From: Isoetes taiwanensis
Lineage: Eukaryota; Streptophyta; Lycopodiopsida; Isoetales; Isoetaceae
Reading direction: 5' to 3'
DNA: 64,000 nucleotides
NCBI GenBank assembly: GCA_021234155.1
Contig: JAJEKV010000001.1
Location: 35,572,826-35,636,825 of the forward strand
Both the position numbers and the translations under genes were made by a program. The notes beneath the pieces are model-generated. The model made no database searches and was not told where the DNA came from. It saw only the letters and a program-made list of their open reading frames with translations. This document shows positions 24,104 through 35,762 of this stretch, in pieces (the stretch's first letter is position 1; the number at the start of each line of letters is the position of its first letter).

Positions 24104-24207
24104 GATAATGGCCAAGAGCAGGCCATTTCGCTTGGTAAGGGCCTGGCGAGCCCATTAGGGCGAGCCAGGTCCGAGCCAGGCGAACTGGCCTGCTCTTGGC
24201 CATTATC
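24104..24207. repeat. 104-bp foldback with perfect 22-bp arms
   Basis: GATAATGGCCAAGAGCAGGC (extended by CA) at 24104-24125 is the exact reverse complement of 24186-24207. Pairing continues imperfectly inward (TTTCGCTTGG against CCAGGCGAAC). The loop holds a nested GCCTGGC/GCCAGGT inverted repeat. It may be a short MITE or a transcribed hairpin. Confidence 0.75.
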
Positions 24208-24229
24208 TTACATAAAGGAAGGGATGGCG

Positions 24230-24500
24230 ATATTTCGACACTGCTGCTGGATCGTTGAAGATGTGCCCATCTGCAAGCTCCATGAGATCATCCATGAAAT
24301 TAGCAGAAATAGAATCACTTTAAGAATCACTTTTCACCCTGCTGTTAGAAATAGGTGACCATCGGGAGGCACTGCTTCTAGATCGTTGAAGTTGTGCTGC
24401 TAGAAATCAGGTGCCCATCTGCAAGCTCCATGAAATTCCATTGCAATTCCTCCACCCTGGTGTTAGAAATCAGGTGACCATCAGGAGCACTACTATTGGA
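24230..24500. repeat. Imperfect tandem repeats, about 100-130 bp
   Basis: The blocks CTGGATCGTTGAAG / CTAGATCGTTGAAG, GTGCCCATCTGCAAGCTCCA and CTGTTAGAAATAGGTGACCA / GTGTTAGAAATCAGGTGACC recur in order two to three times. Confidence 0.6.
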
Positions 24501-24786
24501 TATAAAATGGGCTGAAAACAGAAGAAATATCGCCACCCCTTCCTTTATGAAGAGCAGACGAAACAACGGACACAGTGGGCAGCTAAAAAGCAGGCGGATA
24601 ACGGGTGTCGTGATACGATTTATATTGGACAATAAAATAAGTTCGTTTCGCCGTATAATGTGGCTGGATTACGCAACGAAAGGAGGACGGGCGGAGGGAC
24701 GAGGATGGTCCGAGGTTGTGGGGAAAACTAAATAGGTGGTAAGTATTGTGGCATCTATTTGGTTTTCCCCATGGCCCAGGGCCATC

Positions 24787-24989
24787 TTAGGGTGCTTTCC
24801 CATGGGCCTCTGATCTCAAGGTTTTCTTGAGGCCGAGATCAAGGCATGCAGGTTCCCGTGGGCGCCTCGACCTCAAAGACTCAGGTTTTTGACCTGAATC
24901 AAAAGTAATCACCAAGCATTTCTGGACGCTCAGGTTTTTGACCTGGATCCAGATCTTTAGGTCACGAATCTCATGGGAAAGCACCCTTA
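24787..24989. mobile_element. Tourist-like MITE (PIF/Harbinger type), 197 bp, TTA target duplication
   Basis: Terminal inverted repeats GGGTGCTTTCCCATG (24790-24804) and CATGGGAAAGCACCC (24972-24986) are perfect over 15 bp and flanked on both sides by TTA (24787-24789, 24987-24989). A 3-bp TTA/TWA duplication with short TIRs and a length near 200 bp is what PIF/Harbinger MITEs show. The interior has no coding capacity and contains two copies of the near-palindrome CAGGTTTTTGACCTG. Confidence 0.8.
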
Positions 24990-25239
24990 GTATCATCCCC
25001 AACCTCTGGATCTACCTCTCCCGCATTATCACCTAAAAGCCAATTGCTCTTTCTTCTTTTCATAACGAGTTGGCTTCTGATAAGAAAGAACAATTGGCTT
25101 TTAGGTTTTTGAGAAGAAAGAGCAATTGGTTTTCTCGTGATACTTGCTCCAGTAATTACGTTGAATGGCGGATTCTATATATAACAAAAAGAATTTTAAA
25201 GGAAGCTCTATAGGAATCTAGGTTCGTTTCTATTCCTTC

Positions 25240-26177
<938 letters not shown>

Positions 26178-26189
26178 TTGCTTTTGCAC

Positions 26190-26815
26190 TATGGGTTGCC
26201 CTCAAGGCTAAATTGTAGTATTTTTCTTCATATCGATGCTTACGAAAGACCTTATTCAAAAATAGTCTTTGAACTTAAAAAGGGGAAGTGCCTAGGGTTG
26301 GATGATATATCCATTGAGTTTTCCACGAATATTGGGAATGGTTGGAGCCAGATGTATTTGATGCTTTCTGTGACTTTTGACGATCTACCGCCTTGGACAA
26401 AATTTTGAATACAGGTGCCATCTCGTTGATCCCTAAGATCAAAGATCCCTAGACTATTTCAGATTGGAAACCAATCACTTTATTATCATCAGTATATAAA
26501 ATATTTGCCAAGGCATTTGCAGAGAGGGTGAAGGATACTTTGACTGAGTGCATTTCTACAACTGAATCAGAATTTCTTTCGAGGAGATGCATCCTTTACA
26601 ATGTGACCCTTGCATATGAGGTCTATTGGGAACATTGGCAAAATCATCTTGTTCTGTACCTTAAATTTGATATTGCAAAGGCATATGACATTGTCGATTG
26701 GAAGTTCATGCACTTATGTATGCTCATAATGGAATTCGGGCTGCAATTGACATCAGATGTCATGAAGTTGCATATAGAATCAAGGGTACAAAAACTAGTC
26801 AAACCTTTTTAAGAG
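26190..26815 (+). pseudogene. LINE reverse transcriptase remnant (L1-like)
   Basis: ELKKGKCLGLDDISIEF resembles the RT motif KxxKSPGPDGIPxEF of plant L1 elements. About 350 nt later LKFDIAKAYDIVDWKF matches RT motif A (DxxKAFDxVxW). Stops and frame changes separate the two. No YADD motif or tail is visible, so this is an old fragment unrelated in sequence to the (CTATT)n LINEs. Confidence 0.65.
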
Positions 26816-27518
26816 TAGCTCCACATGAGAAATACAAGACCATGTATCAGCTCCCATTCTTGTGAGTTATGCTCTAGCAAATCCAAGGGGGTCCAGTACC
26901 AAAAGCTTCATGTTTACACAAAGTAAAACTATCTTAGCATAATTTTTTTTTTAGTTTTTGTGGTTAAAATGTTATTTCTCTGAGAGATGAGAGGAAGACA
27001 CAAAAATTCACGTCTCAATCGAAGCTTGTAAAGGAAGAGAGAGCCATTCAAACATGACATGGTCAAAACTCTCCCTGATTCGTAGAAACCAATTGTGATG
27101 TACAAAAAGCAACTTTTAGAAGGAGAAAATTTTCAAGTTCAAATGTGCCATATAAGTAGTACACGAGGTCCTTTATCCTAGAAAAATATTTGTCGGGTTC
27201 ACATTATAATGTGTCCGAAATTAAGAAGCGTATATTTCTTACATAAGATTTTGAAAGGTTTTTATTGGTATTCATATCTGAATGCCATAAACGTTGATGG
27301 TGGCAAACTGTTATAGGCAAAGGAAGGGTTTAGGATTTTTTTGTTAAGGAGGGATGGTTCATTGTTGTAGATGACGTTGCTATTTTGGTACTCTACATGT
27401 CGTAAAATTTTGCTATGTGGTTGTTTTATTGCATGTGAAGGTGGAAAGTTCTCTGTGCATTCGTCTCTCGGCCTAAGGTAAGGCAATAGCCAATGTTGTC
27501 CCTCCATCTCTCAGTTCA

Positions 27519-28453
27519 TTGCAGATTGGAGATTCTTCCGCAGGGTCTTGTTTGGGACAAGATTGGGGAGCTATTGATGTCAGTGTAACATTGGGGCATC
27601 CAGTTCAGGATGTGCCTAGAAGTTTCTATAATGCTATGATTGGATTTTGTGATAGGAGGTGTTTAGCAGGGCAATGGCACTTGAGCGAGGTGCTTTCTGT
27701 GGATCATTTGCACTGCCAGGCTGTTCTTAGAGCTTGTTACAAGACTTCGAGGGCTATAAATAAGGCCATCAAGAAGGATATGAATTGGCCTTCAAAGCCC
27801 CCAGTCATGTTGGTTTGTAAGGCCCTAAAGAACAATAAGCTTCATTGTTTCGAGGGCATGGTAGGTTATTATATGAAGGACGTTGGGAAAGTTCATTATG
27901 TGTGTCATCTCTATAACCGCAGTGAATCTGTAATTGAGAAAGGGAAGGATGTATACTTAAGGTGGGGGGTTGGTGATGTCAAGAATCTTGTTGTGCGCAA
28001 TTGTACTAGACAACAACAAGATGTTGAATAGAGCTGCCCATTTGGTTAACTATCATGGTAATCGAAGGTTGCTTGAGTCTGACATACACTTTGTACAAGA
28101 TGATAACATCTGAAAATTTTACCTTGTCTAATTCGTGGATAATTCCTTCTAATGTTGCTCATATTATTGATCATAGAGTTAGAGCAGCTTGGAAAGTCCT
28201 GTTGAATCCTAGTCATTGTATACCTTCTTATATGAGAACCATACTGTTTGGATTGCCTGCAGGCTTTGCGCCCGTGGAGAGAAATGGTCCTGGTCATAGA
28301 CGATATTGGGATGATAGTATTCCTAATGGTGAGGAAGATGTGAACTTTCAAGACATAAATGATCCCAATTTCAAACCTAATGTGGTGATCCTGGAGCCTG
28401 TTATGGACTATATCCCCATCCACATGGGTGATCTTACCATGGCTATTTGTTGA
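27519..28453 (+). pseudogene. Rep/HUH-endonuclease-like protein remnant (Replitron-like candidate)
   Basis: Frame 1 (27519-28031) reads SVTLGHPVQDVPRSF, then FCDRRCLAGQWHL, then DHLHCQAVLRA, KALKNNKLHCFEGMVGYYMK followed by DVGKVHY. HLHCQ fits the metal-binding HUH motif II of Rep proteins, and YYMKD fits the catalytic Tyr motif III (YxxKD). VTLGHP sits where motif I is expected. After a frame change near 28010 the text continues MLNRAAHLVNYHGNRRLLES, and the 28055-28453 frame gives SNSWIIPS with RVRAAWKVLLNPS. As I recall the family, Replitron-type transposons of the green lineage encode such Rep proteins, but the assignment rests on motif order only. No element ends were found. One or two frameshifts and a stop (TGA at about 28108) make the copy inactive. 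Confidence 0.6.
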
Positions 28454-31385
28454 GAGTTTACTTATGTTTATTATACAGTTGCAGTTTATTTGTTGCACAA
28501 TATATCTTTTCGTTTGTGGTAATATATTGTTGCAGGCTTGTCATGGTGTTGGTCCTCAACCTGGCTTGAAGAGTCATCTACAAGAAACCAGCTTGAAACT
28601 ATGTTCAAGTTGAGGTTATCTAAGGTGATCAATCCATACAAGAAAATTTCAACAAAATAGCTCAAAGAATTAAGTGTTCATACCTTCCCCATTTCTGAAA
28701 AATGGTAGCAATACTCAAGTCAAGATGGTTTGCAAGAATGGATTGGTTTTAGAGATTTGATTTCTCAGACTTGCAAGGAAAGTTGCAGGAAGAATATGTT
28801 ATAATCTTTGACCAAGTCAGACTTATGATCTGGGAGTTATTCTAGTTCAAACTCAGGTCAAATTGGTCAATAGAAGTTAATGATCAAAATAGTGCTCAGA
28901 CACATGTTTTTGGAGTTGTAGAAGAGCTTTTTGAGAAATTCCAAAGCTATTGTGTGGCAAAATGAGCCTTGAGTTGGGGCAAGTATCAAATATTGATTTG
29001 AACCTTGGGAAGTGGGTTTTGTACACAGATTTGCAAAAATATGATCAAGAATACTCACCGACAGAATGCTCAAATTTGCAACTCGAGTTTGCAAGGGATT
29101 TTTTTTGTTTTTTCAAAGCCCATAGCTGTTGAATGCTATAACAAGAGATCATGGCAACTAATCTAAAACTGGTTTGGAACAAAGGGAATTTTACTATAAA
29201 ATCGTTTGTCAAGACAAAATGTTAGAATTTGTATGAGAGATCATCTTTTGCAATTTGAAAGCCAATTTTCATTGACACGAAGGTAATAAGGTCATAATAT
29301 CTTTGTTATGAGGATAATCAGTACCCCACACAACATCAAAAGGTCATGAACAGGTCATATAATTTTAAAATAATAAGAACTTCAATCAGACCTTTTGTAG
29401 ATCTAACTAAGGACTGCATGCTTCCGAGGTCTTCCAATCTTGTTCAGCAAGTAGGAGGATCATCGCATTTGGGCCTTCAAGAAGTCTGCAACATGATTAC
29501 CCCTGTATATATTTTCAAAATTATAGTTCCAGATCTAGGCATCAAATTTAGGCTTAAGTTATTCCTTAGGGGTTGAAATCCGAAAACAGGGGAATGACAG
29601 AGCAAATGGAGCACAGAATGGTACGAATTGAGCCAGTTTTTGTATTTTTAGGGTTCTTCAGTTGATTTGGCGCGATACAATCATCATATTTTTGAAATTA
29701 TAAACATAGGATATGCCGTATTTTCCTCTTTAAAGATCTTTGACCATAGTTTTGAGGGTTTTTCCATAAAATAATTGAAAAGCTTTAATAATTAGGACTA
29801 TTGCAAAACTTCCTCAATGCTTAAGGAGAAATATATAATCTTTTAAGAGCATCTTTGGTCTCAATATCTAGGCTAGAATATACCATAGAGATATGTGTGA
29901 GTATGAAAGCACATGGCAAAAAGGCAAATGGAGCATGGAGCAAAGGAAATTAGGAAATAAGGGTAATGAAGGAAAAATGATAGGCTAAGCTAAGGCCATT
30001 TGCAAAAGAGTGGTGAGAGAAATAGCCAATGGTAGTTCATGAAAATAAATAGAAAATATGGGCTAGGCATAAATTCAAAGGGGGGGAATATGGCAAGTAG
30101 GCATAATGAGAATGAAAGTGGGCATAGAGAGAGAAAATGGCTAAGAAAAAAAGGCAATAGTAGAAAAAAAAAGGACACAAAAGTAGGCATAGTGGAATTA
30201 AATGTGGATATGGAAATAAGAAAAATGGCTAAAGCTACAAACCATATACCATGAAGTCTTCCAAAATTTTCCTTCCTAACTTCAAATAAGTGTCTTCCAA
30301 TCTTCTTAACCCAGAGTCTTCTAGAACATGACTTTGACCAAACGTTTGACCACAAATAGAACCTCTAATGGAGTTTGATCTGGGATGTCTTAAGCACTTT
30401 GAATTAGCCTCTAAAGGAAATTGACCTAGTCTTTAAGCATAGACCAAATAGTTAGTATGTTGCCCTTTGGGGCCAACACATGGGAGGTGAGTCAGACCCG
30501 CAAGGTGATGTGCATCATCCAATTCCGTCTTTATATTAAAGATTGATGCTTCTCATCCTGATCCTGTTGTGTATCCAGCTAAGCCAGAAGAGGCTTTCTC
30601 TACCTAGGAGTTGGTCGCCAACGTGGTACAAATAGGTATGGAGGCCCATTGGATAGCCGCATCACTTCGCATCCTGAGGCGACATTGTAGAGCGTTCTTT
30701 GTTTCCATTGATAATACCATATCTGGTGTGGCATTTGAGGAAAATTGTACGCATAAGAAACTCTATTGTAGTAGATTTAAGGTCTCTACTATAGGAAATA
30801 TGGATCATGAACTAAAGATATTTTGAAACAAGTGAGTTTATACTAAAAGATCTAGATATTGGGAAATAAACACAAAGGTAAATGGTACTATACCCTTAAT
30901 CAATTTGTTCTCTAAATAGCGATTGCACATTCATCAATTGTAAAAGGACTTTTGTTAAAATAATTCTTAAAGTATAGTTTTTCAATCATTTAAGTATCTG
31001 AATATGTTCACAACTTAGATTATACAATAGGTAGAAAGTTTATATAGAAGAAAATATATGGCACAAGGTTCTTATCCATTCTGGATCCACTTTCAAAAGG
31101 ACTACATGCAAAGGTATCACACTAGCTCAGATCACTACTGGCTTAATCTATTCCAGTCTCCGATCAACTAGTTACGATTTCTGATTAAGGCTTCAAACTC
31201 TGGCACAAGGTAAGTGGATTCTGGCTATGATCATCACTGCTATCCGGTAGCTTCTAATCAGTGGGAAGCTCTGCATTAATTGGTAAGAATAATAGTCTTG
31301 GTCTTTTACAAGGTTTCAGAGATCACTAACTGAAGCAAAATGCCGGATTGATTTGATAGGATCTACTGCTATTGGATGCTTGTCA
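28454..31385. other. No gene recognised
   Basis: Mostly AT-rich sequence. Positions 29890-30250 are purine-rich on the plus strand. A short protein-like frame at about 30540-30700 (KIDASHPDPVVYPAKPEEAF, then after a stop ELVANVVQIGMEAHW) is unrecognised and broken. Nothing else can be supported. Confidence 0.4.
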
Positions 31386-31490
31386 GTAGACTTATTACTG
31401 CTAAGGTTTTTTCCTCAAAAATACTTTGTGGTGGGGCTTTTTTAATCCTAAGCAATAATATATCTGCTGCACTCTCTCTTTATTTCTGGA
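31386..31490 (+). mobile_element. LINE 3'-untranslated fragment, inverted relative to its neighbour
   Basis: CTTATTACTGCTAAGGTTTT and GGGGCTTTTTTAATCCTAAG correspond to the 3' untranslated sequence at 7.53 and 16.65 kb in plus orientation, but no CTATT tail follows. Within a few bases the sequence switches to minus-strand RT sequence. Confidence 0.65.
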
Positions 31491-32618
31491 GTATAGGCCA
31501 GGAGGTTGACATCGTCAGCATATATGAGTTGTCGGATTGTGTGATGCATGAGATGGGCGCCCGCACCTGCATGCTCAGAGAGCCAATCTTCCAGCTGGTC
31601 AATGTATAGGCCAAAGAGTGTGGGGGAGAAGGGGCAACCCTGACGCACTCCAATACTACTGATTACCGACTGTCCTGACGATGTGATACGGCCTGAGCAT
31701 GCCTCATATAGCCTATATACTGCATTTTGCAAGTCAAGGGGGGTCCCCAGCTGCCGCAGCCTGTTCCATAACCTGTCCCGGGGCACTGTGTCAAAAGCTT
31801 TTGCGAAATCCACGAAACAGCAGTACAAGTTTTGTCGGTGATTCCTGCTATCCTCAATCAATGTGCGTAGAGTGAAGATATGATCAATGGTGGAATGCCT
31901 AGGCCGAAAACCTACCTGTGTGAGAGCTCGCACATCTGCCTCCTCTGCCCATATTGTCAGTCGCTGCTCAAGGATGCCAGCCAACAGTTTTGCAAAGAGA
32001 GAGCTGACCATAATAGTACGATAGTTGGCCGGGCAGTGAGGGTCCCCTGCCTTGTATATGGGTACAACTCTAGTGGTCCACTGCGGAGGGAAGCCTTCTT
32101 GCAATGCTTTATTGAATAATGCCGTGAGGATAGGCACCAGTGGAGGCCCATCCCATTTCAAAAGTTCCGCCTGCATGCCATCTAAATCTATTGCCTTCCC
32201 ATTAGCTAGACGTTGTAGGCCCATGATGACATCCCCCTCTGTGATGACCAGAGCCATGCCTATCTGTGGAGGGACTGGTGTCCGGCCTCCGAGCGGGTCG
32301 TAAAGCTGTTGCAAGTACTGTACCCATTGCTCCGAGGTGATGTTCCCCTGTGGGCTGTGCAGTCTTGCTCAAGACCCTTCTCCAGAATGTCTTGGGATGC
32401 CGATCCAGGAGACCAAACATCTGTTGTTGATGCTCTGCGAGGTATCTGGCTTTGTTGTTCTTGAGGAAGGAACGGTATTGACTGATGGCCTGTGGGGGGG
32501 AGGTGGGATCAGTGATTTGCCGGAGTGTGCGTTTGAGCTCCCGACACTCATCGTCGAACCATCTGTTGCGGGGGAAGGTGGTAGCGCCCGAGGTTCGCCA
32601 ACCCTTCCTTAGCAACAT
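31490..32618 (-). pseudogene. LINE RT, N-terminal half, broken by a frameshift
   Basis: The minus strand encodes FWRRVLSKTAQ upstream (32618 to about 32300, frame 1). Frame 2 (32314-31448) then carries LANGKAIDLDGMQAELLKW, VVPIYKAGDPHCPANYR (RT motifs 1-2), YCCFVDFAKAFDTVPRDRLW (motif A), GVRQGCPFSPTLFGLYIDQL (motif B) and LIYADDVNLLAY (motif C). This is the best view of the N-terminal RT half of the (CTATT)n LINE family; its C-terminal part is seen at 15.0-16.9 kb. The frame ends by running into inverted 3' untranslated sequence at 31490. The 5' end is truncated near 32630. Confidence 0.85.
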
Positions 32619-33030
32619 AGATCTCGGGTTTCATGTTAAAATAACACATTATATGCGAGATTTGATTATAAATATACGTGGACCATTTTTTGTTTGTTCT
32701 TAGGCTTGCCATATTTTGAAGCAAGATAACATTCTTCTTCAACTCATGGTTGACGAAATATGTGATAGAAGTTTGAAATGTAGTTTATATTGTTTTAGAG
32801 CAAAATACACGAAGAAATCTTCTTATTTCTTACTATCATAAACTTAGTACACGTGTTTCCTGCTTTGGAGTGTCATAGTTTAGATATCATAATAGTAAGC
32901 TTAGCTTGTCTTTCATGATAGACTATACTTTATATGGATTTAGCCTTCATTGGCAACATAGATCTCCAATTTGATGTTAAAAATAATATATTACTATATG
33001 CAAGATTTAATTAAGGCATGGACTATTATG
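32606..33030. repeat. Diverged direct repeat, period about 335 bp
   Basis: AGCAACATAGATCTCGGGTT with CATGTTAAAATAA and GCGAGATTTGATTA (about 32610-32670) recurs as GGCAACATAGATCTCCAATT with GATGTTAAAAATAA and GCAAGATTTAATTA (about 32950-33015). The truncated 5' end of the 31.5-32.6 kb LINE fragment abuts the first copy. Confidence 0.5.
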
Positions 33031-33384
33031 GTCTACAATTAGACCAATTGGGTATAGAAGTAAATCTCTATAATTATTTTCACCAATTCTATTTATTGTT
33101 GATTTGTCACTTATACAATGATATAGTGATTTTCTACCACTTTTGGAAGGGGTGAGTGGACATTCATATAGGTTCAATTTGTTTGTGCTTCAACATTTCT
33201 CTTTAATAATGCAATCCTAGCAACCAACTAATTTTCTCAAATAGAGTACTACATAGGATATGCATATTCTAAACGTGAGTTTAGGACTGATTAAGATGAG
33301 GATGTTTTGGCTTTTTAAATGATCTTAAGCCATGTGGACCAGTGCTGGAAAACATATATAGAGTTTATCTTTGCTTTTCATAAG
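33031..33384. other. No gene recognised
   Basis: AT-rich spacer with no supported feature. Confidence 0.4.
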
Positions 33385-34145
33385 TATTAGAATAGAATAG
33401 AATACATTAATGTCCCTTTTGCCGTAAGGCCCCTGGACTTGTGTAGCATGGGCGAGCTCCCTAAAAGGGTGCTACTAGCACATCACGCTGTTATAATGTA
33501 GCCTTTTCTGAAGGCTGACTTTTTTCTTTTAATACCAGCATCCCGCTTTACCTCGGCTTCTTGGCCGTGCAGTGATGCGTCATTATCAATCAGCTTTTAG
33601 CTGAGCAATTTGTGTGAGGCTATATGACCCATTTTGTACAGATCATATTACAAGCCCTCTTTCACTGTGTACTTCTCTGTGTCTGGTCGTCATTCTGTGG
33701 ATCGCGTCTGCCAGATCCCGTAATGATTCTGTCATCTTCATCAGCCCGTGGACTGGTTCCCCCCACCTTATACTTCTATATCTGTCCCTGATGTCTCCGT
33801 AGATCGGGCAGTCATTAATCATATGGTTCTCATCCTCTATTCTCCCCCCGTCACAGATTCTGCATATCCTGTCCTCCTTGTCTACCCCTCTCCACCTGTC
33901 TTTTTCGATTCTTAGATCATGACTTCCCATCCTAAATCTGGCCAGTGTGTCCCTTCTGTTTTTCTCCAACATGTTATCCCGGTATATCTGGTGTCCTATT
34001 TATTGATCTGGATTAAAAACTTGTATGAGCCAGTCTGTCTTGGGTCCTGTATGCCTTTGCAGCCATGCTCTTGTCGCTATGTCTGCCCACTCCTCCTTCC
34101 ACTGCCCCTGTATTAGCTTTACATATTTGTTCATTCTTTTTGCAT
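33385..34145 (-). mobile_element. LINE C-terminal region and 3' end with short (CTATT)n tail
   Basis: On the minus strand, WKEEWADIATRAWLQR and NPDQ are followed after one stop by LARFRMGSHDLRIEKDRW, EDRICRICDGGRIEDENHM and INDCPIYGDIRDRY (frame 33972-33643). The CxxC...HxxxxC array is the zinc-knuckle-like C-terminus of several non-L1 LINE clades. The minus strand then runs through about 240 nt of untranslated sequence into TATTCTATTCTATTCTAAT (33386-33405 region). It is therefore a second LINE family with the same tail unit but a different 3' untranslated sequence. Confidence 0.75.
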
Positions 34146-34383
34146 TGCTTCCACAACTTGGGAAGTTTGAAAATAGGTCACCATTTAATGCATATGTTTA
34201 CAAAATCTATAAAACACATGTTTTTAATGAATATGTAGCATAATAACAGGGGGTTTTCTTTGTGTTTTTGTACACTTTTCACTAAGGTTTTCCTATGATT
34301 TCGTGATGTATTCAAATGGATGTACTAATGCGTACATCTAGAGTGCACCATTTCTGAGCCATTGATTTTAGCCTTTTTTTTCC

Positions 34384-34607
34384 AATGGTCAACAACCAAT
34401 GGCTCACAACAAAAGCCCTTTTTTTGTGCGTGTGGTGCATAATGGTCAACAACCAATGGGTCACAACAAAAGCCCTTTTTTTTTTTTGTGCGTGCATAAT
34501 GGTCAACCAATGGCTCACAACAAAAGCCCTTTTTTTGTGTGTGGTGCATAATAGTCAACAACCAATGGCTCACAACAAAAGCCCTCTTTTTGTGTGTGTG
34601 GCGCCTT
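34384..34607. repeat. Minisatellite, four units of about 52-57 bp
   Basis: Units begin AATGGTCAACAACCAATGG (34384, 34441), AATGGTCAACCAATGG (34498) and AATAGTCAACAACCAATGG (34550). Each continues CTCACAACAAAAGCCC, a T-run, and GTGTGGTGCAT. The unit length, near a multiple of three, keeps frames open on both strands, so these ORFs are not genes. Confidence 0.85.
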
Positions 34608-35319
34608 GATAGTCTGATTTCCCCCAAGACAACACATTTCTTATCATAACTTTTGATCCAGAGCTCTGTTTGAGATGATTTTTATTGCGTTGGAAAGCTC
34701 TCTCCGAGATCTTTTTGATAGTATATGATATGGATATGTATGGTTAAGTTATCTATGCTAAAACAGCAATTTTTCGGCCGGGTTTGGTAGGCTTTCACAT
34801 CCTACCAGCTGATTAATACAGGATTGCGCTATTGGATATTGTTTTATGGCTCATTCCGAATGAAGCTTGCAAAAAATTACCATGCATTTTTAGATTTTGA
34901 GGCAGTTATTAAGCAAATTCCAAGGCTTCTAGGTCCTTGTGCTAACAAGCAGAAAAGTTTCCCACTTTGGTTTCTCACCATAAGAATCCATGGAGGCCAA
35001 AGGCTGCTGTTAAATTCCAGTTGAAAAATGTTTGTGTATGGGTGTTGCAAACTTTATGACTTTTAGAATAATGGGATCAATCCGCTCTATCTTTATGGTA
35101 ACTTTTACTTATGTTCTATTTGTTTTATTGTGATGAAATTCAAAAGCTACAGGTGATGAAAGCCTCAAATGAATTCTAGTTTTTTTCTAGTTTGAATTCT
35201 AAAATTTTTGTCACACCGGGGCGTAATTTTTTGCAACACAAACCATTAACATCCAACATAGAAAAATTAAATCCCCCAACACATAACAACCAACACATAA
35301 CAACCATTGACATTAACAA

Positions 35320-35762
35320 CCAACATATAACTACCATTGACATTAATTAACACAACCATTGGGTCCAACACATTTAAATTAAAATCCCCCTTAAACCCCC
35401 TTTGGTTTGGGTGCATATTCACACGGGGGGTGACGTAGGGCAGCGAGAGTCCTCATAATTGTATTTTGCACGTACAAAATCAACACCATATAGTATTCCG
35501 CTTGAAATCTTATAGTATTTTACGAATCTTGTTATACCGTATAGCAAATTTTGTACTTGCATACCCCACAAACAAGGAACTTTACGTACGGTGTAGATTA
35601 AGGAATAAGGGGTGAATATGCCTATCCAACAGCTCTCGTTGCCCGGAGTCACCCCCCGTGTGAATATGCACCCAAACCAAAGGGGGTTTAAGGGGGATTT
35701 TAATTTAAATGTGTTGGACCCAATAGTTGTGTTAATTAATGTCAATGGTAGTTATATGTTGG
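35320..35762. mobile_element. 443-bp inverted-repeat (foldback/MITE-like) element
   Basis: The arms 35320-35434 and 35648-35762 (115 bp each) are reverse complements with about one mismatch, including CATTTAAATTAAAATCCCCC and GTGCATATTCACACGGGGGG on the left. Pairing continues imperfectly for another 20 bp inward. The 213-bp spacer has no coding capacity. Left of the element, short tandem units (CAACACATAACAAC) resemble the outer arm sequence. No clear target duplication was found. Confidence 0.75.

Noticed and set aside
34384-34607. CRISPR array or real protein repeats
   Set aside because: Units are contiguous tandem repeats without unique spacers; frames stay open only because of unit length, and the genome is a plant nuclear one.
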